Origin: Paraspadella gotoi
Lineage: Eukaryota > Chaetognatha
Reading direction: 5' to 3'
NCBI GenBank assembly: GCA_051294375.1
Contig: CM119266.1
Span: forward strand, 7,438,028-7,502,027
Length of the DNA: 64,000 nt
The number at the start of each line of letters is the position of its first letter. The first letter of the stretch is position 1. The position numbers and the translations under genes were made by a program. A model generated the notes under the pieces. The model ran no database searches. It was not told where the DNA came from and saw only the letters and a program-made list of their open reading frames with translations. Positions 28,427-41,210 of the stretch are shown here, one piece after another.

Positions 28427-28514
28427 CTGTGGGTTTTGCAAAATCCATCAAAACTACGGCGACACACAAAGACAGTAAAAACCCTTTGAGAACGAAAGCC
28501 GAGGTGGAAGACAT
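28427..28514 (-). CDS. Signal-peptide exon of a small secreted protein (partial, unknown)
   Basis: Encodes 29 residues starting MSSTSAFVLKGFLLSLCVAV, a typical signal peptide, then a phase-1 donor (CACAG|GTAGGT). A good acceptor (TTCTTACTGTAG) lies 16-17 bases upstream of the start, implying a 5' UTR intron, and a TATA box is about 160 bases further up (plus the gap). The inverted copy at 39696-39783 keeps the exon intact. The next exon could not be fixed: a candidate acceptor (TTTTTACCAG, minus strand near 28,050) is open only in phases that do not fit this donor. A peptide hormone or effector is possible; nothing identifies it. Confidence 0.5.
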
Positions 28515-28621
28515 ATTCGATGTTCGGAGCTACAGTAAGAATCAGATTTTACGTATTGATAAATATTACAATTAGAGGTCAAACATCGGTACTGAATCAG
28601 TATTGAATAAAATATATATAC

Positions 28622-28631
28622 NNNNNNNNNN
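28622..28631. other. Assembly gap, 10 Ns
   Basis: The inverted copy carries about 185 bases here (about 39397-39583), mostly GA repeat. Confidence 0.99.
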
Positions 28632-28670
28632 GATTCCCTTTTGTTTCGACTTCGGCGTCGAAGACTTTCG

Positions 28671-28678
28671 CTTTTATA
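28671..28678 (-). promoter_or_regulatory. TATA box of the signal-peptide gene
   Basis: TATAAAAG on the minus strand preceded by GCGCGCGG. It is duplicated exactly at 39354-39361 (+). Directly upstream is a (GAC)n run at 28694-28735. Confidence 0.6.
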
Positions 28679-28697
28679 CCCGCGCGCCGAACCCAAG

Positions 28698-28732
<35 letters not shown>

Positions 28733-28859
28733 ACGACGACAACGTCAAAAGCCGATGAAAAATGAAAAAAAGAATTAATCTCGCCACCAGATGGAATTGT
28801 TTGCAGGGCGTACTAAGTCAGGGTGGTACCTTAGGGTGAGGTCAGGTGAGGTTCGTCGA

Positions 28860-29045
28860 GATTGAGTCAGATTGAGCCGGGCTTTTTTTCCTCGATTGCT
28901 TTGTCGAACGGCGAATGGCGGCCGGCGACGGAGCGTCGGGGCGTCGGGGCGGCGCCGCTAAGACGATTGGCGCCGTACGTTTCCGGAGTGGTCGGTCGCC
29001 GGATTAATTATTCGGCCAACGGAGACAAGAAACGTCAAAACAAGT
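28860..29045. other. CpG-rich block
   Basis: Unmethylated-looking CpG-dense sequence (GGCGACGGAGCGTCGGGGCG) in AT-rich surroundings, conserved in the inverted copy at 38950-39140. It may be a promoter or 5' UTR of a neighbouring transcript. A + strand frame exists but shows no family signal. Confidence 0.35.
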
Positions 29046-29084
29046 CATGAATTGTATTTACATTGTACGGATGAATTTTGGCAC

Positions 29085-29205
29085 CATTTTTCAAAAGCGC
29101 CCCACCCTGAATTTAATTCTAATCTTAATAATGCACTAACCAAGAAACTAACTTAATTCTGAATTAAAGCTGAAAAAAAGTGATTTTGGAAAATATGTCC
29201 GAACT
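29085..29205. mobile_element. Truncated telomere-core repeat
   Basis: Short relative of the family at 10315 and 30665: AAAAGCGCCCCACCCTGAATT on the left and TTAATTCTGAATTAAAGC then GGAAAATATG on the right, with little core. Duplicated at about 38,805-38,915. Confidence 0.5.
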
Positions 29206-29759
29206 GTGTTCTGGACTGTGACTTATATATTTGGGGATTTTAAAAGTTGAAAAAAATTGGGGTTTTAAAATCGAGAGTTTTATCTGTTTTGTCATCTATT
29301 TTGGATGTAAATACTGTTATTAATCCGATGAGAGTAATGGCAAAATTTGAACTAAACAACTCCTTTGACTTTTTTATATTTTTTAAAATTTCGTTGTCAT
29401 CTCTCTCACACCAGTAGAGAAGCCTTACAAACTCGTCTTGTTTTGACAAAGAACTCCTGATTTGTTCCCCATCTTCATGGCACCTGCTATGAGTAATCCC
29501 CTACTATTTCGGCATCTGTCTCTCTCGCGTTTGCGTCACGTGACCCTGCACCTTCCAACTTCTTTCTCTCTGAGAAGAATTCATTTCGACCAAATCCGAT
29601 TTCTTGGAATTGATTTCGGTCCTCGTCGACATCGTCGTCGTCGTCGTCGTCGTCGACACCGGCTTGTTTGTTTCTCATTCCCGTCACTAGGTGTCAAGTC
29701 GTGTCAATCTCCAAAACGTGGAAAACAAATGACCAGCAGTTTGTAAAGTTATACGGAAG

Positions 29760-30000
29760 ACGACGTCAACTATGATGACGAGAAGGGAAACCACGACGAT
29801 GAAGATGACGACTATTAATTTGACGACGACGATGATCCCGAAGACCATGATGACGACGACGACGATGAGGACGACGAAGACAACAATCATGAAGATGACG
29901 ACAACGCTAACGATTAGGGCGACGACGATGATGACGATGACGACGATAATGAAGATAATGAAGATGGCGTTCAACGGGGAAAAAGATAATGACGTTACAG
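29760..30000. repeat. Degenerate (GAY)n tract
   Basis: Repeated GACGACGATGAT-like triplets. The minus strand gives a hydrophobic frame and the + strand an Asp-rich frame with stops, so I do not call a protein. Confidence 0.6.
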
Positions 30001-30356
30001 AGAGTGAAACGTCAAGACCAAAGACAATAACAAATCGTAGATAAGTATATAAGTAAGCCAATGTAGAAATGAAATATTAAAGCCGGTATTATGTGTAGTG
30101 GTTTCCATGTACGACGATGACAAACATGTCATCTCTATAAACAATGATAAAACGACAAAAAGAGATGACAATAAATGACAATTGGGAAGACGAATTCCTG
30201 TTGACGTGGACGACGGGAATTTAAAATGCGATGATTCACTACGAATTTTTTTGAGACTAAAAACTCGGGGAAAAACTTGGGGAAATCAATGAATTTAAAA
30301 AAAAAAATTTTCTCGTCTTTTTTTTTCATTCTACTTTATATAAATATTTTTCTCTT

Positions 30357-30394
30357 TAACTTAACTTAACTTAACTTAACTTAACTTAACTTAA
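30357..30394. repeat. (TTAAC)n pentanucleotide repeat
   Basis: Seven to eight tandem TTAAC units. The inverted copy near 37617-37645 has fewer. Confidence 0.9.
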
Positions 30395-30664
30395 CTCTCT
30401 CTCTTTTTATTTCTTTCCATTTTGTTTATTTTTTTTCTTTTCTTTGCTACTTCTGTATTCGTTTCTCCTTTTTTCTTATCTTTTATCTTTTCCAGCAGCA
30501 GCAGCAGCAACAGCCCTGGCGCACGCGTTGACCCTTTGGTTAAATCCCCCGGGTAATTTTTTTAGGAGAGAAAAAAAGTATTTGTTGACAGGGTAAAAAA
30601 TAAACAAATAAAAAACGATCGTAAAACGTTTATAATACATAATAATAATATAAAAAGCCTTATT

Positions 30665-30965
30665 TTTCCAGAACGTCCCATTTTGTCTTAAATTCAGAAT
30701 CAAGTTAATTTTTTTAATTAAAGATGAGGTAAGAGGTTAATAATGAGGTTAGTAATTAGGTTAGTGATTAGGATTAAGAATTGAGGTAAGGCACTAAGGT
30801 TTAAGCTTAGTTACGGTTAGGATTCGGTTACGGTTTTAGATTAGGGTTAGTAATTAGAGTTAGGGATTTTATTATAAGTTTAAGAGCATGTTTACGTTTA
30901 GGTTGAATATTAAAGTTAAAATCAAACGCCGGGTCAAAGAAACAGAAATGGGGCGCTCATGAAAA
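30665..30965. mobile_element. Non-autonomous repeat with telomere-like core (copy 3)
   Basis: Left end TTTTTCCAGAACGTCCCATT, TTGTCTTAAATTCAGAAT; core of degenerate GGTTAGTAATTAGGTTAG; right end ACAGAAATGGGGCGCTCATG. Left end and reversed right end are imperfect inverted repeats. Duplicated inverted at about 37,025-37,350. Confidence 0.75.
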
Positions 30966-31582
30966 AGAGAGCCCTACAATTTCCCCGGGGTACTTCGTCA
31001 AGAAAACAACAACAACAACAAGGGCGAGAAATTCCCGAATTATTTTCGGTGCTGGTATCGAAAAATCTCGATCGCGAATCGAATCTCACGAAATAAAAGA
31101 AAAAAGAAACAAGGATCAAAACAAACAAAACAGATTTTTACGTCGAACGATTGTGTTTCGTCATCGGGGATATAAATATAAAGCGAGAATCGTTTTTATT
31201 GATTCCTCGTTTTGGATTAAGTGAATGAATTCTCTTAAATTTTTTTTTTAAAGAAAATACATTTGCAAAGTGAAGAACAAATAAAAACTGAGTAATATTT
31301 TAATGAGTTTGAGCGAATTTTATTTGATAGAATGAAGCAAAAAAAGGTGGAGAAGTAAGGAGGGGAAGAGGTAAGAGATATTTAGAAGTAAGAGAAGAAG
31401 AAGAGGAGAGGATATTTAGAAGTAGGAAGAGGAAGATAAATAGGATATTAAGAATTTAAAAAAAGGAAAAAAATAATACCAAAAAATAAAACTGTTTTAA
31501 TATAAAAATTCTATCAAAAAAACTACATATAACAGAGTAGGTTGTCCCTAATTCTTCCCCCTCTCATACCAAAAAAACATAC

Positions 31583-34308
31583 CAGATGATACTTGACGAC
31601 GTGTTGCATCGTAGGCGAGGTATGCCTCTATGGGCATCGGCTGAGAGCCTTCGGAGTCAGCGTCGGCGGCCGCTTCGAGTTTGGCCACCATCTCGCGGAT
31701 TTGCGAAATCTTTGAAACAAAAGAGCAAGGCTTTAAGAAAAGCTAAACAAACAAACAAGAACATTTTAAAAAACGCTAATTCAAACGCTAATAAAAGTGA
31801 CTAAAATAACAAAATCAAAATAAAACATAAATAAATTATTGATAAAAAACAAAACAACCCAAAGAAACAAAAGAAACAACCAGACATCCCGACCTGGTGG
31901 CTTCGCTAAAGGCTCGTTTCCTCATCGGCAATTCTTTGCAATAATCGAGAAAAGGTTTAGTGTAATTTCGTCGCTTAAAAACTTTGTCGTCGTCGCCGCT
32001 AAATCCTTCATGAAGATGTCGCGTTTGAAAAGAGACTTGGCTTCGTCTAGAAATCTTAAAATAAATATTTAGTAATCGTACTATTGAAACAAATAATAAA
32101 TATGTGAATGGATGAATGGATAAATATATAAATGAATGAATGTAGAAATAAATGAAAATATAAATTTTATTTTTTAATAAAGAATGAGTAAATGAATGAA
32201 TGAATGAATGAATGAAAGAATGAAAGAATGAATGAATGTAAAAATGTATTCTCTTTGGAAATGAAGAATGAGTGAATAAATTAAGAAATGAATGAAAAAA
32301 GACTTAATGAATGAATAAGAATGAATGATGATGAGAATGAATGAATGAATGAATGAATGAATGAATGAATGAATGAATGAAGAAAAATGAATTTCTCTTT
32401 GGAATAAAATAATAAGTGAAAAAATTCAGAAATGAATAAAAAATGAATGAATGAATGAAGAATTTGAAAAAAATGAATACCTATATAAATGAAATGATTA
32501 AAAGAATGCATGATTGAATGAATGAACCAAAAAAAATATAAGAAATTAAGGAGCAATGAATATTTTTTGTACGTAACTAAGATAAATGTACCTGCGAGTT
32601 TGAAGCAGTATTTTTCTGAGATCGGCAAACAGTTCTGCTCCACCTGGGAGGAGGAGGCTCAGGGAGGAGGAGGTAGAGTAATGAGAATCGAAGAAAGAGA
32701 TGGATTTGACGAAAGAGGCGAGGAGGAGGAGGAGCTAGTCGAGATAAAAATATGATGAGACAAAAATGAAAAGAAGAATTTGAAGAAGTATTTGAAAAAC
32801 AGCATTATATTTTTATGATATGACAGAACAACGCATTTACTACAATATTTAATACAATAACAAAAAAATTATCACTTTTTAATTGGATTAGTAAATTCTA
32901 GAATAATACAATTGATATAAGAGGGTATATTCTCCTAAGATGAAACAGAACTAATATTAAAATCCAAAATGAAAATAGACACATTTAGATTTAATACTTC
33001 AATATGTTAATGAGATTGAGAAATTCAATCTCATTTAAGATCATATTAAATTATCATCTCTTACATTGATTTAAAACGTTACACTACAATATATTAATTA
33101 CGTTACAGAACAATGTGTTCAATTCCTGACACAAATTACAAAATTAATCAATAAATTTATAACTTACCTCGAACATTGCCTCGTAAAAGAGTCGATTCTT
33201 GTCTTCCGATGCTTCTGCCTCAACGACTTCCTTCATGTCCTTCCATCTGCAATTCGTCTTTGACTCCAATCTTTTCGTGTAAATCGTCGTCGTCGTCGTC
33301 GTTGTCTATTTAAAAAAAAAAAGACAATTATTTAGAAATAAAGCAACAGCTGCTGCAGTCGTTATATAACATCCTTTGCAGCGTCAACAGCATCAGCCGC
33401 TGTCATAATATCAACCTGCCAATCGAACCAAGCCCACTCCTCTTTGGCCGCTTGGCGCCGCTGCCTCCAACTCTTCAACCGATGGCCTCGTTCTCGTTCT
33501 CGTCGTCGTCGTAATCTTGTTCTTTTGTCTTTTGACGCTTTGAGATTCGTGACGTAGAAATTCGTAAGGAACGTAGACGAAGCTGTCCTCGTCGATGTCG
33601 TTGTTGTTGTCATTGTTGTTGTCGTTGTTGTCATTCTTTTGATTATCTTTCTGTGTGGAATATTTATCGTCGCTGCTGGCGACCTGAAAATTAATCAATC
33701 TTTTGATCAATCAATCAATCAATTATTTATTCGACAACTCATTAATAATTTAACCCACAATTCAAACTATTTTATTGTTGATCATTTTATCAATCAAACA
33801 GTGGATTACGAAACCAATCAATCAAACGATGAAGCTTACAATTCTTGATTTAATCAAATATTTAGTTAATTTATCTTCATGATTTACACTAAATCAATTT
33901 AAACGATTTTCTCAATCCATTTTTTAAAAATATATAATCAATCAATCAAAACGATCAATCAAATGGAACCAATCTATTAATTAAACCAATTTATTGATCA
34001 ATCAATCAATCATTCAATTAATTAAACAAATCAATGTCTCACCCTCAAACTGTTGACGGGAAACAAAGAATTCGAATTTCTGATAAAATTTTTGTCTTCG
34101 TCCGTGAGACTCAGAAAGCGAAGTTCATCGTCGACGCCGCTGGAGCAGCCGCTGGAGCAGCCGCTGGAACAGCCGCTGGTGGAGTCGCTTCCGCTGAAGG
34201 ACCGGATAGAGTCCCCGCAGGAGTCGTCGTCGGCGGATTCGCCGGAGTTGGAGTCCCGCTGGAGCTGACGAATTTCGTCTTCCGTCAAGTAGATGGACTT
34301 GGGTCGAC
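31583..34308 (-). pseudogene. RhoGEF 5' half, inverted partial copy
   Basis: Minus-strand exons 34308-34043 (RPKSIYLTEDEIRQLQRDSN, Ser/Cys repeats), 33684-about 33414 (Asp/Asn-rich, YVPYEFLRHES), 33305-33168, 32643-32592, 32046-31893 and 31709-31583. The last four match the + strand exons at 42315-44052. The 34308-43 exon joins the next in phase 0. In the 33684 exon the in-phase frame does not reach the phase needed by 33305; another frame (KEEWAWFDWQ) does. The exon at 31709 lacks three bases relative to its + strand copy, so this copy is broken there, and the gene does not continue past 31330. It holds the only 5' exons of the gene available in the window. Most likely a misplaced contig rather than a true pseudogene. 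Confidence 0.7.
32185..32465. repeat. (GAAT)n tetranucleotide arrays in a RhoGEF intron
   Basis: Several runs of GAAT/AATG, reappearing in reverse complement at 43,146-43,490 with different lengths. Confidence 0.9.
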
Positions 34309-34640
34309 CTGAAATGCAAATTGGTGGCGAGGGGGTGGTGGGGGGGGGGTTGTGATGTTATGGATGTTCCAGGGTGTGTATTGTTTTTTTTTTGTTGTTG
34401 TAGTTTTTGTAATCGTCGTTGTCAATGACAAATTGGTGTTGCTTCAAGCAATTTTAATTAAAGATTATTAGTTTTGCTCTCGGACCTAGAAAACTTTCAA
34501 CTTAAACATTTGTACTTGCCGTGGATTTACGATTAAACAATGTTATTTTCGGGTTTAAATATTTCATAAACGATTTACTAATACTTTTGCTAATCATTTA
34601 CCTCTTGACTTTCGTCTCGGTTTTTCCATGTTTTTTTTTA

Positions 34641-34665
34641 NNNNNNNNNNNNNNNNNNNNNNNNN
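34641..34665. other. Assembly gap, 25 Ns
   Basis: Fixed-size gap at the junction between inverted copies. Confidence 0.99.
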
Positions 34666-36680
34666 CCCCTCGCCACCAATTTGCATTTCAGGTCGACCCA
34701 AGTCCATCTACTTGACGGAAGACGAAATTCGTCAGCTCCAGCGGGACTCCAACTCCGGCGAATCCGCCGACGACGACTCCTGCGGGGACTCTATCCGGTC
34801 CTTCAGCGGAAGCGACTCCACCAGCGGCTGCTCCAGCGGCTGCGTCCAGCGGCGTCGACGATGAACTTCGCTTTCTGAGTCTCACGGACGAAGACAAAAA
34901 ATTTTATCAGAAATTCGAATTCTTTGTTTCCCGTCAACAGTTTTGAGGCGTGAGACATTGATTGTTTTAAATTAATTTGAAATGAATTGATTGATTGATC
35001 AATTAATTGGTTTAATTAATAGATCGGTTCCATTTGATTGATCGTTTTGATTGATTGATTAGATATTTTTAAAAAATGNNNNNNNNNNCGAAAGTCAAGA
35101 GGTAAATGATTAGCAAAAGTATTAGTAAATCGTTTATGAAATATTTAAACCCGAAAATAACATTGTTTAATCGTAAATCCACGGCAAGTACAAATGTTTA
35201 AGTTGAAAGTTTTCTAGGTCCGAGAGCAAAACTAATAATCTTTAATTAAAATTGCTTGAAGCAACACCAATTTGTCATTGACAACGACGATTACAAAAAC
35301 TACAACAACAACAAAAAACAATACACACCCTGGAACATCCATAACATCACAAAAGGACAATTATTTAGAAATAAAGCAACAGCTGCTGCAGTCGTTATAT
35401 AAACATCCTTTGCAGCGTCAACAGCATCAGCCGCTGTCATAATATCAACCTGCCAATCGAACCAAGCCCACTCCTCTTTGGCCGCTTGGCGCCGCTGCCT
35501 CCAACTCTTCAACCGATGGCCTCGTTCTCGTTCTCGTCGTCGTCGTAATCTTGTTCTTTTGTCTTTTGACGCTTTGAGATTCGTGACGTAGAAATTCGTA
35601 AGGGAACGTAGACGAAGCTGTCCTCGTCGATGTCGTTGTTGTTGTCATTGTTGTTGTCGTTGTTGTCATATCTCTTTGATATCTTTCTGTGTGGGAATAT
35701 TTATCGTCGCTGCTGGCGACCTGAAAATAATCAATCTTTTGATCAATCAATCAATCAATTATTTATTCGACAACTCATTAATAATTTAAAACCACAATTC
35801 AAACTATTTTATTGTTGATCATTTTATCAATCAAACAGTGGATTTACGAAACCAATCAATCAAACGATGAAGCTTACAATTCTTGATTTAATCAAATATT
35901 TAGTTAATTTATCTTCATGATTTACACTAAATCAATTTAAACGATTTTCTCAATCCATTTTTTAAAATATATAATCAATCAATCAAAACGATCAATCAAA
36001 TGGAAACCAATCTATTATTAAACCAATTTATTGATCAATCAATCAATCATTCAATTAATTAAACAAATCAATGTCTCACCCTCAAACTGTTGACGGGAAA
36101 CAAAGAATTCGAAATTTCTGATAAATTTTTGTCTTCGTCCGTGAGACTCAGAAAGCGAAGTTCATCGTCGACGCCGCTGGAGCAGCCGCTGGAGCAGCCG
36201 CTGGAACAGCCGCTGGTGGAGTCGCCTTCCGCTGAAGGACCGGATAGAGTCCCCGCAGGAGTCGTCGTCGGCGGATTCGCCGGAGTTGGAGTCCCGCTGG
36301 AGCTGACGAATTTCGTCTTCCGTCAAGTAGATGGACTTGGGTCGACCTGAAATGCAAATGTGGGCGAGGGGTGGTGGGGGGGGGGGTTGTGATGTTATGG
36401 ATGTTCCAGGTGTGTATTGTTTTTTTTGTTGTTGTATTTTTGTAATCTCGTTGTTGTCAATGACAAATTGGTGTTGCTTCAAGCAATTTTAATTAAAGAT
36501 TATTTAGTTTTGCTCTCGGACCTAGAAAACTTTCAACTTAAACATTTGTACTTGCCGTGGATTTACGATTAAACAATGTTTATTTCGGGTTTAAATATTT
36601 CATAAACGATTTTTACTAATACTTTTGCTAATCATTTACCTCTTTGACTTTCGTCTCGGTTTTTTCCATGTTTTTTTTTA
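34666..36680. repeat. Rearranged copies of RhoGEF 5' region
   Basis: 34666-35078 is the reverse complement of about 33,930-34,338. 35089-35352 is the reverse complement of about 34,356-34,614. From 35353 to 36,680 the sequence is a direct copy of about 33,324-34,640. Copies differ by single-base indels. The exon at 34043-34308 thus appears three times (also near 34694-34947 + and 36079-36343 -). Confidence 0.85.
35079..35088. other. Assembly gap, 10 Ns
   Basis: Short gap between two inverted fragments of the same intron. Confidence 0.99.
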
Positions 36681-39279
36681 AATAAAATTCGCTCAAACTC
36701 ATTAAAATATTACTCAGTTTTTATTTGTTCTTCACTTTGCAAATGTATTTTCTTTAAAAAAAAATTTAAGAAGAATTCATTCACTTAATCCAAAACGAGG
36801 AATCAATAAAAACGATTCTCGCTTTATATTTATATCCCGATGACGAAACACAATCGTTCGACGTAAAAATCTGTTTTGTTTGTTTTGATCCTTGTTTCTT
36901 TTTTCTTTTATTTCGTGAGATTCGATTCGCATCGAGATTTTTCGATACCAGCACCGAAAATAATTCGGGAATTTCTCGCCCTTGTTGTTGTTGTTGTTTT
37001 CTTGACGAAGTACCCCGGGAAATTGTAGGGCTCTCTTTTTCATGAGCGCCCCCATTCTGTTTCTTTGACCCCCGTTTGATTTTAACTTTAATATTCAACC
37101 TAAACGTAAACATGCTCTTAAACTTATAATAAAATCCCTAACTCTAATTTACTAACCCTAATCTAATAAAACCGTAACCGAATCCTAACCGTAATAAGCT
37201 TAAAACCTTAGTGCCTTACCTCAATTCTTAATCCTAATCACTAACCTAAATTACTAACCTAATTACTAACCTCTTACCTCATCTTTAATTAAAAAAAATT
37301 AACTTGATTCTGAATTTAAGACAAAATGGGACGTTCTGGAAAAAATAAGGCTTTTTATTATTATTATTATGTATTATAAACGTTTTACGATGGTTTTTTA
37401 TTTGTTTATTTTTTACCCTGTCAACAAATACTTTTTTTTCTCTCCTAAAAAAATTACCCGGGGGATTTAAACCAAAGGGTCAACGCGTGCGCCAGGGCTG
37501 TTGCTGCTGCTGCTGCTGGAAAAGATAAAAGATAAGAAAAAAGGAGAAACGAATACAGAAGTAGCAAAGAAAAGAAAAAAAAATAAACAAAATGGAAAGA
37601 AATAAAAAGAGAGAGAGTTAAGTTAAGTTAAGTTAAGTTAAGTTTAGTTAAAGAGAAAAATATTTATATAAAGTAGAATGAAAAAAAAAGACGAGAAAAT
37701 TTTTTTTTAAATTTCATTGATTTCCCCAAGTTTTTCCCGAGTTTTTAGTCTCCAAAAAAATTCGTAGTGAATCATCGCATTTTAAATTCCGTCGTCCACG
37801 TCAACAGGAATTCGTCTTCCCAATTGTCATTTATTGTCATCTCTTTTTTGTCGTTTTATCATTGTTTATAGAGATGACATGTTGTCATCGTCGTACATGG
37901 AAACCACTACACATAATACCGGCTTTAATATTTCATTTCTACATTGGCTTACTTATATACTTATCTTACGATTTGTTATTGTTTTGGTCTTGACGTTTCA
38001 CTCTCTGTAACGTCATTATCTTTTTCCCCGTTGAACGCCATCTTCATTATCTTCATTATCGTCGTCATCGTCATCATCGTCGTCGCCCTAATCGTTAGCG
38101 TTGTCGTCATCTTCATGATTGTGTCTCGTCGTCCTCATCGTCGTCGTCGTCATCATGGTCTTCGAGATCATCGTCGTCGTCAAATTAATAGTCGTCATCT
38201 TCATCGTCGTGGTTTCCCTTCTCGTCATCATAGTTGACGTCGTCTTCCGTATAACTTTACAAACTGCTGGTCATTTGTTTCACGTTTTGGAGATTGACAC
38301 GACTTGACACCTAGTGACGGGAATGAGAAACAAACAAGCCGGTGTCGACGACGGACGACGACGACGACGATGTCGACGAGGACCGAAATCAATTCCAAGA
38401 AATCGGATTTGGTCGAAATGAATTCTTCTCAGAGAGAAAGAAGTTGGAAGGTGCAGGGTCACGTGACTCAAACGCGAGAGAGACAGATGCCGAAATAGTA
38501 GGGGATTACTCATAGCAGTGCCATGAAGATGGTGAACAAATCAGGAGTTCTTTGTCAAAACAAGACGAGTTTGTAAGGCTTCTCACTGGTGTGAGAGAGA
38601 TGACAACGAAATATTTAAAAAATATAAAAAAGTCAAAGGGAGTTGTTTAGTTCAAATTTTGCCATTACTCTCATCGGATTAATAACAGTATTTACATCCA
38701 AAATAGATGACAAAACAGATAAAACTCTCGATTTTAAAACCCCAATTTTTTTCAACTTTTAAAATCCCCAAATTTATAAGTCACAGTCCAGAACACAGTT
38801 ACATATTTTCCAAAATCACTCTTTTTCAGCTTTAATTCAGAATTAGGTTAGTTTCTAGGTTAGTGCATTATTAAGATTAGAATTAAATTCAGGGTGTGGG
38901 GCGCTTTTGAAAAAATGGTGCCAAAATTCATCCGTACATGTAAATACAATCATGACTTGTTTTGACGTTTCTTGTCTCCGTTGGCCGAATAATTAATCCG
39001 GCGACCGACCACTCCGGAACGTACGGCGCCAATCGTCTTAGCGGCGCCGCCCCGACGCCCCGACGCTCCGTCGCCGGCCGCCATTCGCCGTTCGACAAAG
39101 CAATCGAGGAAAAAAAGCCCGGCTCAACTGATCCAATCTCGACGAACCTCACCTGACCTCACCCTAAGGTACCACCTGACTAGTACGCCCTGCAAACAAT
39201 TCCATCTGGTGGCGAGATTTAATTCTTTTTTCATTTTTCATCGGCTTTTGACTTGTCGTCGTTCGTCGTTCGTCGTCGT

Positions 39280-39335
<56 letters not shown>

Positions 39336-39353
39336 CTTTGTTCCGCGCGCGGG

Positions 39354-39361
39354 TATAAAAG
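39354..39361 (+). promoter_or_regulatory. TATA box (inverted copy)
   Basis: TATAAAAG, counterpart of 28671-28678. Downstream, a donor-like AAGGTAAGG near 39455 and an acceptor before 39680 outline a 5' UTR intron filled with GA repeat. Confidence 0.5.
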
Positions 39362-39695
39362 CGAAAGTCTTCGACGCCGAAGTCGAAACAAAAGGGAATC
39401 GAATTTTGACGTCGACGAAAAAAAAAAATAAATTCCTATTTACAACTTTTGAAATAAGGTAAGGTAGATGTAGTAGTAGTGAGATGAGAGAGAGAGAGAA
39501 GAGAGAGAGAGATAGAATGAGAGATGAAGAGAGAGAGAAGCAGAGAGAGAGAGAAAGAGAGGTAGAGAGAGAGAGAGAATATGTATATATATTTTTATCA
39601 ATACTGATACTCGATCAGTACCGATGTTTGACCTCTAATTGTATATTTTATCAATACGTAAAATCTGATTCTTACTGTAGCTCCGAACATCGATA

Positions 39696-39783
39696 ATGTC
39701 TTCCACCTCGGCTTTCGTTCTCAAAGGGTTTTTACTGTCTTTGTGTGTCGCCGTAGTTTTGATGGATTTTGCAAAACCCACAG
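39696..39783 (+). CDS. Signal-peptide exon (inverted copy)
   Basis: Same 29-residue signal peptide and CACAG|GTAGGT donor as at 28514-28427. Intact in this copy, unlike the contactin exons nearby. Confidence 0.45.
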
Positions 39784-39944
39784 GTAGGTCATATAGCATT
39801 GTATTCTTACAATATTGTCTAATATTAAACAGAAATAGCAGTAAATTAATTAAAAAAGAAAGAAAGAAAGAAAATAAGAAAGAAATATGAACATGGAGGA
39901 ATAGATAGAGAAAGAGGGAGAGAATGACAGAGACAGAGAAGAGA

Positions 39945-40020
<76 letters not shown>

Positions 40021-40761
40021 TAATATAAACAGACAAACAGATTGCGCGTTATATAAAGCTAGCTAGCTTTTCCTTACGTTTTGAAACGTAACCAAACGTT
40101 TTACCCAATTTTAAAATTCAACAAAGTTTTATTGCACAACACAACGAAATTATTTTACCAGCTCCCAGCCTCCGAACTTTATCTTTTGTTTTTATTTTCA
40201 ATTCTCCCGCCGATAACTCACCTGTTGGTAAGTTTCTCTTTCTTTCCTCTTCTTCCTCCGGCGTAACTTACCCCTTTTCTTCCTCTTCCTCCTCCTGCTG
40301 CTTCGCCGGGGCGAGTACCTCACCGTTACGTTGAAAAGGAAAAACCTGTTTTTGGCTGCTGCTTCTTACCCTGCCTGAATCGAGTCGTGGTCGCGTTTTT
40401 TAAATATTTCCTTATAGAAAGAATTGAATTCTTTAATATTTATAAGTAAATAAGCTATTTATTTCATTTTTTTAAAAATGCAATATACTTTTATGAATCA
40501 TAATAATCAAATAAATAATATCTATCCGTTAATAACCGTTTTTCCACTAAAAACGCGACCCTGCAAATTGTTGCGTGACAAGTTTTCGAATTGAAAATAG
40601 TCATCGAATTCATCGCCATTTTGAATATCTTCCAGCCTCACCCGTCGATTAATTTCCGACGATGACCCGACCTTATCTTAAACTTACCCGTTCGAACGTA
40701 ACGCATCGCATCAAATTACCGACGACCGGAACGCAGTATTAAATACTTAACGATATCTAGA

Positions 40762-41161
40762 ATGGCTGTTCCCTCGCGACGATCGCCTCTTCCCCTTCGC
40801 CCTCTTCGTCGTCTTCGCCCTTCTCCCCTTGACCTCACCCAAGGCGGTCTGTCCCTACCCTGCGATCGAATACGGCGACTCTTGTTACAGATTCGAAAGA
40901 GGAACGCAATCGCCCTTACTCCGCCGCAGACAGGAGCTGCAAGGTGAGGAAGTCGACGGGGTAGGGGTGGGATTCGAGAAAAAGGGGAATGGATGGGAGA
41001 GAGGATCGGACTAAATGGTAAGGGTTAATAGGTTGAAAGGATTAATTAATAAATTCAAAAAGACGATAATGATGCAATTTATAGTAGGTTATAAAAAACA
41101 TCGATAAAAAATGAGTTGTAATTCAAAAGGAATATTATCTCCTGCTCTCCATGCCCTCTCT

Positions 41162-41210
<49 letters not shown>

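Noticed and set aside
29487-29687. Asp-rich minus frame with RNEFFSERKKLE segment
   Set aside because: Looks protein-like for about 40 residues, but a neighbouring frame is equally open and no consistent exon borders were found.
29687-30061. Hydrophobic 124-codon minus frame (Ile/Val-rich)
   Set aside because: Arises from degenerate GAY repeats; the valine and isoleucine runs are repeat translation and there is no splice or promoter support.
32185-32465. CRISPR-like or satellite array
   Set aside because: Simple tetranucleotide microsatellite without spacers, in a eukaryotic intron.
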